Source: Methylophilus sp.
GTDB taxonomy: Bacteria; Pseudomonadota; Gammaproteobacteria; Burkholderiales; Methylophilaceae
Direction of reading: 5' to 3'
Assembly: GCA_030696695.1 (NCBI GenBank)
Contig: JAUYRP010000002.1
Coordinates: 1 to 64,000 of the forward strand
Length of the DNA: 64,000 nt
The position numbers and the translations under genes are program-made. Every line of letters starts with the position of its first letter. Positions within the stretch are counted from its first letter, which is position 1. Below the pieces are notes generated by a model. That model searched no databases. It was not told the origin of the DNA and worked only from the letters and a program-made list of their open reading frames with translations. Below are positions 26,964-37,500 of the stretch, piece after piece.

Positions 26964-29900
26964 ATGATTGTGAAAAATCTATTCCTGCATATATACCAGC
27001 TACTCGTATTGCTGAATTTGTTCTTCGTTGCCACGTTAAGTCATGCTTCCACACAGGGCGTTGTTATTAGTCAGGTGTATGGCGGTAATGGCTCGACATT
27101 GAATCGTGATTACGTTGAGTTGTTTAATGCGTCTAGTCAGCCAGTCAATATTTCTGGCTGGTCTATTCAATATTCAAGTGCAACCGGTACAGGTCTATTT
27201 GCAGGGAATGGCATTGCCGCACTCAATGGCGTCATGCAGCCCGGTCAATATTACTTGGTAGGTTTGGCCACGGCAGCCAATGGTGCCGCCTTACCTACAG
27301 TAGACGCGACTGGCACCACCAATATGAGCGGTACAGCGGGCAAGGTGGTGCTGGTGAATACGAGTGCGGGTTTGGCATGTAATGGTGGATCTACACCTTG
27401 TAATGCCAGTCAGCAAGCGCAAATCGTAGATTTAGTGGGTTATGGCTCAGCAAATTATTTTGAAACGCAGGCAGCCCCTGCGATTACATCCAGTACTGCG
27501 TTGTTGCGTGCTAGTAACGGCTGTGTAGATACCAACAATAATGCTGCAGATTTTGCCGCTGGTGTCCCAGCACCTAGAAACTCAACATCACCGTTGAGTA
27601 TATGTGGAGCGGCAGCTAATCAAGCAATTTTATTAAGCTGCCAGGCACTGAGTGTTAACTTAGGTCAGCCAGGTGCTGTACAGCTGACTGCAAGCGATGC
27701 AGATAGCATAGTAAACAATGTGAATGCTGTTTCTGGCTTAGTGGATGGTATTACTCTAAGTAATTTTGCTGCAGCGAATCAAGAGGGTGATTCTGCCAGC
27801 GTCACACTGAGTACAGATGGCACATTGGCTGCAGGTACTTATCCAGTAGTGGTTAATTTTAGCAATGATGATGCGCAATCTGCGAGTTGCACGGTGACCG
27901 TTGCCGTACAAGCATCAGCTGCGGTTACGCGCATTTTCGATATCCAAGGCAGTAGTTTGGGTGTTAGCTCAGTTAGCCCGCTCAATGGCAGTACAGTAAC
28001 CACCGAAGGCGTGGTAACTGCCGTGTTCAGTGGTCTCAGTGGGTTCTATATGCAAGACGAAGCTGGTGATGGCAATCCACTGACATCAGACGGTATTTTT
28101 GTGTACGTAGGCAGTGCACCCACCGTGAATGTTGGTCAGAAAATTCGTTTAACTGGCAATGTGACTGAATTTAATACCATCACTGAGTTGGTGAACCCAA
28201 GCAATATTCAAGTATTAAGCAACGCGAATCCTGTCATGCCTACTGATATCAGCTTGCCAGAAGCGATGGAAGGCGATTTAGAAGCCTACGAGGGTATGCT
28301 GGTGCGCATCGTGTCGCCGATGACGGTATCGCAAAATTACTTTCAGGGGCGTTACGGTCAAGTGTCGTTATCTGCACAAGGTCGGATGATTAAGCCAACC
28401 AATATTTATGAGGCAGGTTCACCTGAGGCCATATTACTGGCGGATGACAATGCAAGGCGTCGTATCACTTTAGATGACGGCTCAAGTGCGCAAAACCCCA
28501 ATCCGATTCCGTTTATTGGGCAAGACAATACCTTGCGTGCTGGTGATGTGGCACAAACAATTACCGGTGTGATTGACCATGGCTTAATTACTGCGAGCAG
28601 CACAGGGCCTAGAGATTACAAAATACATCCAACAGTGGCGCCAGTGTTTGCACGTGAAAATGCAAGATTGGCAACGCCATTGGCTGTAGGTGGCAATATT
28701 AAAGTAGCGAGCTTTAATGTGTTGAATTACTTCACGACGTTTACCAATGGTGCCACGGCTAATGGACAAACAGGCCAAGGCTGCTCACTAGGCGCAAGTG
28801 TGACTGCAAGCAATTGCCGTGGTGCAAATAATCTAGCTGAATTTGTACGCCAACGCGACAAAATTGTGGCGGCGTTAGTTGCAATGAATGCCGATGCCGT
28901 TGGTTTGATGGAAATTCAAAATAATGGTGTTACTGCAGTGCAAAACTTGGTGGATGCATTGAACGCTGTGGTGGGTGCGGGCACTTATGCACGTGTGCCA
29001 GAACCGTTGGCAGGTATGGGTACCGATGCGATTAAAGTGACCATGATTTATAAGCCAGCCAAATTGAGCTTGGTTGGTACTGCGTTGACTGACACCAATA
29101 GCATCAACAACCGCCCAACGTTCGCACAAACGTTTGCAGCCAATAACGGTGAAAAATTCTCGGTATTGGTCAACCACTTTAAATCCAAAAGTTGCGGAAG
29201 TGCCTCAGGTGCAGATCAAGATGCTGGCGATGGTCAAGGTTGTTACAACGCACAACGCTTGCAACAAGCACAGCAATTAACCAACTTCATTCAAACAGTA
29301 CAAGCAAACGCTGGTGACTCGGATGTATTGGTGATTGGTGACTTAAACGCATACGGCAAAGAAGACCCAATTGTGAATCTTGCCGATGCAGGTTTCGCTG
29401 ATCAAATCGCACGTTTTTATGGCAACCAAGGTTACACCTATGTGTTTGATGGCGAAGCTGGCTACTTAGACCATGCATTGGCAAACGCCACTATGGCATC
29501 ACAAGTAGTAGGTGTGCATGTTTGGCCTATCAATGCAGATGAGCCTTTTGTGATTGACTACAACACCGAGTTTAAACCACAAGATTTATATACATCTTCG
29601 CCTTATCGTTCATCCGACCATGATCCTGTCGTGGTGGGGCTGAGTCTACGCAAATCAATTACTGGCACTAATGGTCGTGACACTTTAGTGGGCACAGCGG
29701 GTGATGACTTGTTGGTAGGTGGGCAGGGCGCTGACACCCTCACGGGTGGTGCTGGCAGAGACGTATTTGTGTTCAACAACATGCGCGATGCTATCGACAC
29801 CATTACCGATTTTACGCCACAACTAGACCAAGTTAGCTTGGCTGGCTTACTAGACAGCATTAGCTACACCGGTGCAAATCCTTTCAATGAGGGTTACGCA

Positions 29901-30038
29901 CGACTCACCACGGTGGGTGGAGATCTACACCTACAGATTGATGCGGATGGCAATGGTGCTGGTGTGTATAAAACATTGGCGATTTTAAAAGGTGTGCAAT
30001 TAAACACTTTAGATATAGCTAGAGATTTTGTTTGGTAA
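26964..30038 (+). CDS. ExeM/NucH-family extracellular endonuclease with lamin-tail domain and RTX C-terminus
   Basis: The product is 1024 aa. After an N-terminal hydrophobic segment (about 8-27) comes a lamin-tail domain (VVISQVYGGNGSTLNRDYVELFN). A central OB-like region and an endonuclease/exonuclease/phosphatase domain follow (about 575-890) with SFNVLNYF, GLMEIQNNG, VIGDLNAYGKEDP and SDHDP at 884-888, all catalytic motifs. The last ~130 residues carry RTX nonapeptides (GTAGDDLLVGGQGADTLTGG) and a type I secretion-like end. It should degrade extracellular DNA, with Ca2+ and Mg2+ needed. The ATG has AGAGAG immediately before it; a GTG at 26970 fits that ribosome site better. First of four co-oriented secretion genes. 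Confidence 0.9.
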   Translation: MIVKNLFLHIYQLLVLLNLFFVATLSHASTQGVVISQVYGGNGSTLNRDYVELFNASSQPVNISGWSIQYSSATGTGLFAGNGIAALNGVMQPGQYYLVGLATAANGAALPTVDATGTTNMSGTAGKVVLVNTSAGLACNGGSTPCNASQQAQIVDLVGYGSANYFETQAAPAITSSTALLRASNGCVDTNNNAADFAAGVPAPRNSTSPLSICGAAANQAILLSCQALSVNLGQPGAVQLTASDADSIVNNVNAVSGLVDGITLSNFAAANQEGDSASVTLSTDGTLAAGTYPVVVNFSNDDAQSASCTVTVAVQASAAVTRIFDIQGSSLGVSSVSPLNGSTVTTEGVVTAVFSGLSGFYMQDEAGDGNPLTSDGIFVYVGSAPTVNVGQKIRLTGNVTEFNTITELVNPSNIQVLSNANPVMPTDISLPEAMEGDLEAYEGMLVRIVSPMTVSQNYFQGRYGQVSLSAQGRMIKPTNIYEAGSPEAILLADDNARRRITLDDGSSAQNPNPIPFIGQDNTLRAGDVAQTITGVIDHGLITASSTGPRDYKIHPTVAPVFARENARLATPLAVGGNIKVASFNVLNYFTTFTNGATANGQTGQGCSLGASVTASNCRGANNLAEFVRQRDKIVAALVAMNADAVGLMEIQNNGVTAVQNLVDALNAVVGAGTYARVPEPLAGMGTDAIKVTMIYKPAKLSLVGTALTDTNSINNRPTFAQTFAANNGEKFSVLVNHFKSKSCGSASGADQDAGDGQGCYNAQRLQQAQQLTNFIQTVQANAGDSDVLVIGDLNAYGKEDPIVNLADAGFADQIARFYGNQGYTYVFDGEAGYLDHALANATMASQVVGVHVWPINADEPFVIDYNTEFKPQDLYTSSPYRSSDHDPVVVGLSLRKSITGTNGRDTLVGTAGDDLLVGGQGADTLTGGAGRDVFVFNNMRDAIDTITDFTPQLDQVSLAGLLDSISYTGANPFNEGYARLTTVGGDLHLQIDADGNGAGVYKTLAILKGVQLNTLDIARDFVW

Positions 30039-30092
30039 GGCTGTAGAGATTAGCGATAACAATTTTTAATTATTCACTTGGGAGAAATCAAT

Positions 30093-30812
30093 ATGTATAG
30101 AAATGGTTTATTAGCACTGGCTTTGTTTGCGACATCGCAGGCATATGCGGCAGATATTACACAATGGAACTTTAACTCTGTGCCAGCAGATTCAAGCACA
30201 ACAACAGGTTCGCTCATAGCGAGTGTTGGGGTTGGTAGCTTGAGCACTTTGGGTAGCGTGACGCAGACATTTGCAAGCGGCTCGGCCAATGGTGGTTCAT
30301 CTGATCCAGTCACTGTTGATGATACCGGTTTGAGCACGCTCACTTATGCAGCGCAGGGTACAAGCAACAAATTAACAGGCGTGCAATTCAACGTGAGCAC
30401 GCTGGGTTTTGAAGACATTGTGCTTGCTTATGATATTCGTCACAGCAACACCAGTTCACGCTACGAGCAAGTGCAGTACTCATTAGATGGCATCAACTTT
30501 GTGGATGTTGCGCTATTTGATGGCAACGCAGGCGATACATGGTTTAACCAGCGCACAGTGGATTTATCGACCATCGCTGGCGTGAACAATAATGCTAGCT
30601 TTGCCTTCCGCGTGGTGAGCGCATTCGCACCTAACACCTCTGCTTATGCGGCATCAAATACTGGTAGTAACTATGCCACCAGTGGCACATGGCGCTTTGA
30701 TATGGTGACCGTTTCAGGTAACACCATTGCCCCAGTACCAGAGCCTGAAACCTTTGCCATGTTATTGGCTGGTCTCGGCATATTGGGTTTTTCAGCACGT
30801 CGTCAACAATAA
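30093..30812 (+). CDS. PEP-CTERM exosortase-substrate protein
   Basis: The product is 239 aa. The start at 30093 (signal peptide MYRNGLLALALFATSQAYA) has GGGAGAAA upstream, better than the TTG at 30078. The middle (about 20-205) is Ser/Thr/Asn-rich, predicted beta, and resembles sugar- or adhesion-type extracellular domains. The C-terminus has PVPEPETFAMLLAGLGILGF followed by SARRQQ, the PEP-CTERM sorting signal (Pro-Glu-Pro, membrane helix, basic tail) recognised by an exosortase. No exosortase is in the window. Its place between a secreted nuclease and a secreted nucleotidase suggests a related extracellular or matrix role. Confidence 0.88.
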   Translation: MYRNGLLALALFATSQAYAADITQWNFNSVPADSSTTTGSLIASVGVGSLSTLGSVTQTFASGSANGGSSDPVTVDDTGLSTLTYAAQGTSNKLTGVQFNVSTLGFEDIVLAYDIRHSNTSSRYEQVQYSLDGINFVDVALFDGNAGDTWFNQRTVDLSTIAGVNNNASFAFRVVSAFAPNTSAYAASNTGSNYATSGTWRFDMVTVSGNTIAPVPEPETFAMLLAGLGILGFSARRQQ

Positions 30813-30840
30813 TTCATTCATCAAATTAAAGGGAATTGAT

Positions 30841-33132
30841 ATGTTAAGAATCAAAACATTAGCATTGAGCATCACCATGCTATTTGCTGCCAATACAGCA
30901 TTTGCAGAAGGCGTTACCCTGTTGCATGTAGGTGACCAAGAAAGCTGGTTGCTGTCAGCACAAGGCAACTTACGCGATAACGCAGGCCAAGCGATTTCGT
31001 TCTATGGTGGTATTGATCGTTTAGCTACAGTGATTAAAAATACAGAAACTACTGCCGCGAGTAATGGACGTTTTGTGTTGAAACTAAACGCGGGCGATGC
31101 GCTTTTACCGAGCCCGAGATTTACGGCTAGCTTTACAAACCTGGCTAACGCTTACACCGATGGTGGTCAAGATTTCTATGACGCGATTGCCATGCGTCAA
31201 ATTGGTTTTGATGCCACTGTGATTGGCAACCATGAGTTTGACTTAGGTCCAACCACTGCAGCACGTTTCGCCAAAGTATCTGGTACAACGTATTTATCAA
31301 GCAACCTTAATTTTGATGCCACAGCAGAATTTGCTGCATTAAAAACATCAGGCGTGGTTGCGCCTTCTAAAGTAGTCACCACCACCAATGGTAAGAAGAT
31401 TGGTATTGTGGGCGCCACAACACCGTTGCTACCTGCAATCTCCTCTCCAGGGGCAGTGAACTTAATTGGCTATAGCCCAAGCAATACCGATCAGCAAAAC
31501 TTGGTTGCACTCGTGCCGATTATTCAAGCTGAAGTGGATCGCTTAAAAACTGAAGGCGTGAACACCATTATTTTACTGAGCCATTTGCAAAATGCGGCCA
31601 ATGAAATCAATAGCATCGTGCCAGCGTTAACGAATGTAGATATGGTGGTATCTGGTGGCGGTCATGAGTTGATGACAGACCCAGATGATCTGTTGATCAA
31701 TGGTGGCGTAGCGCCTAGCTTTAATACACATCCAGTGTATGCAACCGACCTAGCGGGTAAACAAGTGCCAGTGCTTACTGGGCATTTTGGTAATCGCTAT
31801 GTCGGCGAGGTGAACTTAACCATTGATGACAATACCGGTGCGCTGACTAGCATTGATAGTACACGCATGATTCGCGTGACGGGTGCAGCCGCTGATGCAG
31901 ATGCTGTGGTAGGCGATGCAACGCTATTCAACAGCGTCATTACGCCAGTCAATCATTATATTGCTGCATTAAACGCGCAAATTATTGGCACTACTGCGAC
32001 AAAACTGAATGGCCCCACCCACACCACTTGTACCCCAGCACCCTGCGTGTTTGTGGCTGGTGTGCGTAACGCAGAAACAGGCTTGGGTAATTTAGTGGCG
32101 GATGCCATGCGCTTTGCTGGCAATGCAGATGTGGCGATTCAAAACTCTGGCGGTATTCGTACCAATATCGCCACTGCGGGCAATGTGTCAGTGGGTGACA
32201 CCTTCAATATCTTACCGTTTACTAACTTGGTAAAACGCGCACCCAGTATGAATGCTACACAGTTGAAAGACATCCTTGAGCATGCTTACGCAACTACTAG
32301 CCCAACAGGTTTGGCGAATGGCCGTTATGCACAAGTGTCTGGTATGCAAATCACTTATAAGAGTGATAACACAGCACGCACGACACAAGGTACAGGCAAT
32401 CGTATTTTGCGTGTAGTGTTAGATGATGGCACGGTATTGATTGATGGCGGTGCAGTGGTGAATACCACCCGTACTTTCTCATTTGCCACCATCGACTTTA
32501 CGGCAAACGGCGGTGACGGCTATCCATTCGCGGCCAATAACGTTGAGTTTGAAAACAGCCCATTCACCATTACTTACCAAGAAGCCTTAGCTAACTACAT
32601 TCAAACACCTAAAGCAGCGGGTGGTTTGGGTCGCTTAAATGCAACTGACGGTGATGAAATTACCAGCAACGCTTATGGTTTAGAAAATCAATATGACACG
32701 CAAGGTCGTTTGATTGATGTAACGATTGCTACTGCAACACCAGGGTTGACAAGAACGGGTAGCGCTGGTCGCGACACACTTGTGGGCACCAATGGCGATG
32801 ACATCTTAGTGGGTGCTGCTGGTGCAGATATGTTAACAGGTGGTGCGGGTGCTGATGTGTTCGTATACAACGATATGCGCGATGCTGGTGACACGATTAC
32901 TGACTTTACGTTGTATGCAGACAAACTCCGTTTGTCTGGCGTATTGACCAAAGCTGGCTATGCAGGCAACTCGCCTGTCGCTGACGGTTATGTACGCTTT
33001 GTAGATGTCACCGGTGGTGTCAGCGTACAAGTGGATGCAGATGGCCCGAACGGCGCCGGTACATTCCGTCCTTTAGTGACCCTAAAAGGCTTGGTTGCAC
33101 ACCAAATGTCAGCAGCACGTGACTTGAATTAA
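30841..33132 (+). CDS. Secreted 5'-nucleotidase / metallophosphatase with RTX C-terminus
   Basis: The product is 763 aa from ATG 30841, preceded by AAAGGGAA and starting with a clear signal peptide (cleavage after AFA, residue 22). The metallophosphatase domain has HVGDQES at 29-35, GDALLPS, GNHEFD at 129-134 and GGGHE. The C-terminal 5'-nucleotidase domain has GNLVADAMR and NSGGIRTNI, which binds the nucleotide. An RTX tail (about 640-760) closely resembles that of the nuclease upstream (GRDTLVGT, GADMLTGGAGADVFVYNDMRDA). The first metal motif reads DxE rather than the usual DxH. With the nuclease it would release phosphate and nucleosides from extracellular DNA. Confidence 0.9.
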   Translation: MLRIKTLALSITMLFAANTAFAEGVTLLHVGDQESWLLSAQGNLRDNAGQAISFYGGIDRLATVIKNTETTAASNGRFVLKLNAGDALLPSPRFTASFTNLANAYTDGGQDFYDAIAMRQIGFDATVIGNHEFDLGPTTAARFAKVSGTTYLSSNLNFDATAEFAALKTSGVVAPSKVVTTTNGKKIGIVGATTPLLPAISSPGAVNLIGYSPSNTDQQNLVALVPIIQAEVDRLKTEGVNTIILLSHLQNAANEINSIVPALTNVDMVVSGGGHELMTDPDDLLINGGVAPSFNTHPVYATDLAGKQVPVLTGHFGNRYVGEVNLTIDDNTGALTSIDSTRMIRVTGAAADADAVVGDATLFNSVITPVNHYIAALNAQIIGTTATKLNGPTHTTCTPAPCVFVAGVRNAETGLGNLVADAMRFAGNADVAIQNSGGIRTNIATAGNVSVGDTFNILPFTNLVKRAPSMNATQLKDILEHAYATTSPTGLANGRYAQVSGMQITYKSDNTARTTQGTGNRILRVVLDDGTVLIDGGAVVNTTRTFSFATIDFTANGGDGYPFAANNVEFENSPFTITYQEALANYIQTPKAAGGLGRLNATDGDEITSNAYGLENQYDTQGRLIDVTIATATPGLTRTGSAGRDTLVGTNGDDILVGAAGADMLTGGAGADVFVYNDMRDAGDTITDFTLYADKLRLSGVLTKAGYAGNSPVADGYVRFVDVTGGVSVQVDADGPNGAGTFRPLVTLKGLVAHQMSAARDLN

Positions 33133-33174
33133 TACGCACAATTTTAATGAATATTTAAATGATAAGGATGAATC

Positions 33175-33888
33175 ATGAACACGAATAAACTTTTATGGAA
33201 ACACGTCGTTGTGAGCTCTACATTGGCCATGTTATTTGCAGGCAATGCAATGGCGGTCACTAATGGTAGTTTTAGTGATGGCTTAAACGGTTGGAGCGCT
33301 TTAGGTGATGTGAACTTACAAGCAGGTGCCATTCTCATGACTACGGCCTCTGTTGATTTTGAAGATGACTACCCAGAATCCGCTGGCGCTTTCAATGCCT
33401 CTGGAACTGCTGCTGCCGAAACCGGCGTAGTGGGTGGTATTGAGGACTTTATCGGTGTGGCCATGGGGACGTTGAATGTAGGGGAAAACTTTGCATTTGA
33501 AGGCTCAGTACTCAAACAAACGTTTAATGTGAACGCAGGCGATACCCTGACATTTAACTGGAACTTCTTCACGAACGAAGCCAGCACAGGTGCCGATTAT
33601 GCGTTTGTGAGCATCAATGGCGCGCTGACAACATTGGCGACCCCATTGGATGCAGTCAATAGCTCATTGCCTTATGCCTATACCACTGGCTTTCAAACCT
33701 TTAGCCAAACCTTCAACACAGCATCCTCAGTCACACTGGCATTTGGTGTGGTAGACGTGAATGACTACAACGTCACTTCTGCTTTGTGGTTTGATAATGT
33801 AGCGGTGGTACCAGAGCCTGAGACTTATGCGATGTTATTAGCCGGTTTAGGTTTATTAGGATTTGCGAGCCGCCGTAAACAAGCATAA
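33175..33888 (+). CDS. PEP-CTERM protein (second in the locus)
   Basis: The product is 237 aa. The signal peptide ends at GNAMA (about 28). The mature N-terminus NGSFSDGLNGWSALGDV is the opening of a carbohydrate-binding-like beta sandwich seen in many choice-of-anchor and PEP-CTERM proteins. The sorting tail is VPEPETYAMLLAGLGLLGF then ASRRKQA. It is 42 bases downstream of the nucleotidase and followed by a strong terminator, so it closes the four-gene unit. The function is unknown beyond export and likely exosortase processing. Confidence 0.88.
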   Translation: MNTNKLLWKHVVVSSTLAMLFAGNAMAVTNGSFSDGLNGWSALGDVNLQAGAILMTTASVDFEDDYPESAGAFNASGTAAAETGVVGGIEDFIGVAMGTLNVGENFAFEGSVLKQTFNVNAGDTLTFNWNFFTNEASTGADYAFVSINGALTTLATPLDAVNSSLPYAYTTGFQTFSQTFNTASSVTLAFGVVDVNDYNVTSALWFDNVAVVPEPETYAMLLAGLGLLGFASRRKQA

Positions 33889-33905
33889 GGTTTTCTTGTT
33901 GTATC

Positions 33906-33939
33906 AAAAGCTGGTGCGTGGTTGGCACCAGCTTTTTTT
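33906..33939 (+). terminator. Rho-independent terminator after the PEP-CTERM/RTX gene set
   Basis: The stem AAAGCTGGTGC/GCACCAGCTTT with a 7-base loop (GTGGTTG) is followed by further T's. It lies 18 bases after the stop of the second PEP-CTERM gene. Confidence 0.9.
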
Positions 33940-33997
33940 ATGGTAGAAGCGCCAAGTATTCTGTCGTATCATCCCTAAAAAAACACAAGGATGACAC

Positions 33998-34435
33998 ATG
34001 CACAATTTATTACTGGTCCTAACATTACTCACAACAGCAACATTTGCACACGCTGAAAAAACATTGCCTGTACCTATACAACCCTATGCTGATCTGAGTG
34101 GCGTGTATACGTGTACTGGCGATGATGCGCATGAAGGCCAGTACACTGGCACCGTTACCATGCAACGCAAGCCAGAACACAGCAAAGGTAGCTATGCAAG
34201 TTATGACTTTAAGTTAGAAGTGCCAGGTTACGGCACCTATTTAGGCCATGCTGCTGCCAATGGCAACGTTGCCGCCATGCATTTTGCTTTGACGGATCAG
34301 TCCACCAAAGATTACGGCACGGGCATTGCGCAATTCAACATTAATCCACAAGGCCAGCTGACTTTTCATAAATTTTACTTTGAGCCTGAATTTAAAGGTG
34401 GCAATACAGGTCTAGAAGATTGTGTGCGGCAATAA
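33998..34435 (+). CDS. Small secreted protein of unknown function
   Basis: The product is 145 aa with a signal peptide MHNLLLVLTLLTTATFAHA. The mature 126 residues are predicted beta-rich. Two Cys, one near the start (VYTCTGDD) and one near the end (LEDCVRQ), could form a disulfide closing a barrel. The segment GTVTMQRKPEHSKGSYASYDF resembles lipocalin-like or calycin strands only loosely. I do not recognise the family. It has its own ribosome site (ACAAGGATG) and stands between a terminator and hrpA. Confidence 0.75.
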   Translation: MHNLLLVLTLLTTATFAHAEKTLPVPIQPYADLSGVYTCTGDDAHEGQYTGTVTMQRKPEHSKGSYASYDFKLEVPGYGTYLGHAAANGNVAAMHFALTDQSTKDYGTGIAQFNINPQGQLTFHKFYFEPEFKGGNTGLEDCVRQ

Positions 34436-34550
34436 CAAACCTTTTCACAGTAAGGCGCTTGTAAATCTTGCAACGGCTTGAGTCTCACAGTTGTTAACTA
34501 TTTGTATTGCCTAAATCCTTTTATATGTGGCGTGTTAAAATCACGCTTTT

Positions 34551-37500
34551 ATGAGCCAAATCAACCCTTCTCAGTTTATCACTCAGTTAGAAAAGCAATT
34601 GTCCACCTGCATGCTGGTGGATCGCTTTCCTTTGCGTAGACGTTTGCAGCAAGCGCAAGCCCTGCTCAAGCAGAAAAAACCTGTTGAGAAATCATTGGCA
34701 GACATTGCCAGCGCATTGCAGCGGTCTGCGCAAAAAATGCAGGTACGTCTGACTGGATTGCCAAAACCGGAGTATCCGTCTGAGTTGCCTGTGAGTGGCA
34801 AAAAGGACGATATTGCCGCCGCCATACAGCAACACCAAGTGGTGATTGTGTGTGGCGAAACGGGTTCTGGTAAAACTACGCAATTACCCAAAATCTGCTT
34901 AGAGCTGGGGCGCGGCGTGGCTGGCTTGATTGGGCACACACAACCTAGACGTATTGCAGCACGCTCCGTAGCGAGCCGAATTGCACAAGAGTTAAACTCT
35001 CCACTCGGACAAACGGTTGGTTATAAAGTACGCTTTAACGATAAGCTGTCTGAGTCTAGTTATATCAAGCTGATGACGGATGGTATTTTGCTAGCCGAAA
35101 CGCAAGGCGATAAATTTCTAAATGCCTACGACACGATTATTATTGATGAGGCGCATGAGCGCAGCCTGAATATTGATTTCCTATTGGGCTATCTCAAGCA
35201 GTTATTACCTAAACGGCCAGATTTAAAAGTGATTGTGACGTCTGCCACCATTGATGCAGAGCGCTTTTCCAACCATTTTGTTGGTGCGCCTATTATTGAG
35301 GTATCTGGCCGGACTTATCCAGTTGAGGTGCGTTATCGCCCACTTGGAAAATCTGGCTTCCGGGCAAAAGAAATAGCCGAAGCTGAAAATGCGCAGTTTG
35401 ATTTAGATGACGACACCATCTTTGGGATTGCGCGCAAAGCTAAAACAGAAGCGCGTTGGTTGGAAGAAGATGACGAAGAAGAGGCGATCGAAGAAGCCAT
35501 TTTAGACGCGGCTGATGATTTGTTGCGGCAAGGGGATGGTGATATTTTGGTATTCCTGCCAGGTGAGCGTGAGATTCGCGATACCGCAGACCATTTGCGC
35601 AAATATCAAGGGCGATCAGCCAAACTCAAACATGTAGAAGTGCTACCCTTATTTGCGCGTTTAAGCATCGAAGACCAACAGAAGATTTTTAAAAGCCATA
35701 GTTCGCGTCGCATCGTATTGGCGACCAATGTGGCCGAGACCTCACTCACTGTGCCTGGCATTAAATATGTGATTGATGCAGGGTTGGCGCGCGTCAATCG
35801 ATACAGTCCACGTGCCAAGGTAGAGCAACTGCAAATTGAAAAGATTTCGCAAGCCGCCGCCAAACAACGCGCTGGCCGTTGTGGGCGTGTATCCAACGGT
35901 ATTTGTGTCAGGTTATATTCAGAAGAAGACTTTAATAGTCGCCCAGCGTTTACAGAACCTGAAATTCTGCGTAGCTCGCTTGCTTCAGTCATTTTGCGCA
36001 TGGCGGCCTTGCGCTTAGGGGATGTCACCGAGTTTCCCTTTATTGAAGCGCCGTCTTCTAGACTCATTGCGGATGGTTATTTGCTGTTGCAAGAGCTGGG
36101 CGCGGTGAATGAGCAACGCCAAATCACAGAAGTGGGTTTGCAATTATCCAAGTTACCTTTAGACCCACGCGTGGGGCGCATGATTTTGGCTGGCAAGCGA
36201 GAGGGTAGCTTAAAAGAAATCCTGATGATTGCCAGTGTGTTGAGCATTCAAGATCCGCGGGAACGTCCGATGGATAAGCGCGAAGCCGCAGACAACGCGC
36301 ATGCGAAGTTTGCAGGCGAAGGTTCAGATTTTATGAGCTATTTAAAAATTTGGGATTGGTACGATCACGCGCTTAAACATAAGAAATCCAATAAAGACTT
36401 GCTGAATCAATGCCACCAACACTTCCTCTCTTTTCTGCGTCTTAAAGAATGGCGTGAGTTGCATGCGCAATTACTAGACATTGTTGAGGAAATGGAATTT
36501 AAGCTCAACGATAAGGAAGCGAATTACGAGCAAATTCATAAAGCATTGCTAGCAGGCCTGCTTGGCAATATCGGCTTTAAAGACGGTGAGGCCGATAGCT
36601 ATGCAGGTGCGCGTGGCATACGCTTTCATGTGGCGCCAGGTTCGTGTTTAAAGAAAACACGACCAAAGTGGGTGATGGCTGCCGAGTTGGTGGATACCAC
36701 TAAGTTGTATGCACGTTGCGTGGCAAAGATAGAGCCTGATTGGATAGAACCACTTGCACGTGGCCTCACACAAAGCCATTATGCCGACCCACGTTGGGAT
36801 AGAAAGTTGGCGCAAGTGGTGGCATGGGAACGTGTGAGCTTATATGGCTTAACAGTGATCCCAAAACGTCGCGTACATTATGGGGTGATTGATCCAGTAG
36901 AATCGCGCGAAATTTTCATTCGTGAGGCGCTTGCTAATATGGAGTTCGATACTAGAGCACCATTTTTTGATGCAAATAAGCGCATGATTGCCGAAATTGA
37001 AGAGTTGGAACACAAGGCGCGCCGTCAAGATGTGCTGGTAGATGAACACCAGTTATTTGCATTTTATGATGCCATTATTCCGCAAGGCATCGTCAACGGT
37101 GCCGGATTTGAAAAATGGCGTGCCGATGCCGAGAAACTATCGCCTAAATTATTGTATTTAACACGTGATGCGCTCATGCGTCATGGCGCTTCTGCGATTA
37201 CCGAAGCGCAGTTTCCGGAAACCATGGAAATGGACGGCACTGCGCTGGCACTCAAGTATCGATTTGAGCCAGGACATGCCTTGGATGGCGTTACAGCTAC
37301 CGTGCCATTGGCATTGCTCAACCAGTTAGATGCCACACGAGCCGACTGGTTGGTGCCGGGCATGATTCGTGAAAAGCTCACCGCGCTGACTAAATCGTTA
37401 CCTAAAACCTTACGTCGTGTATGCGTACCCGTTCCAGAGTTTGTCACTGGCTTTTTAGAACAGCATGCCTCACAGGGCGCCTTATTGCCTACATTGGCTG

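Noticed and set aside
30727-30840. Longer start for the 5'-nucleotidase, running back through the end of the PEP-CTERM gene
   Set aside because: The extension overlaps the neighbouring gene in another frame and lacks a signal peptide; ATG 30841 has a ribosome site and a clean signal peptide.
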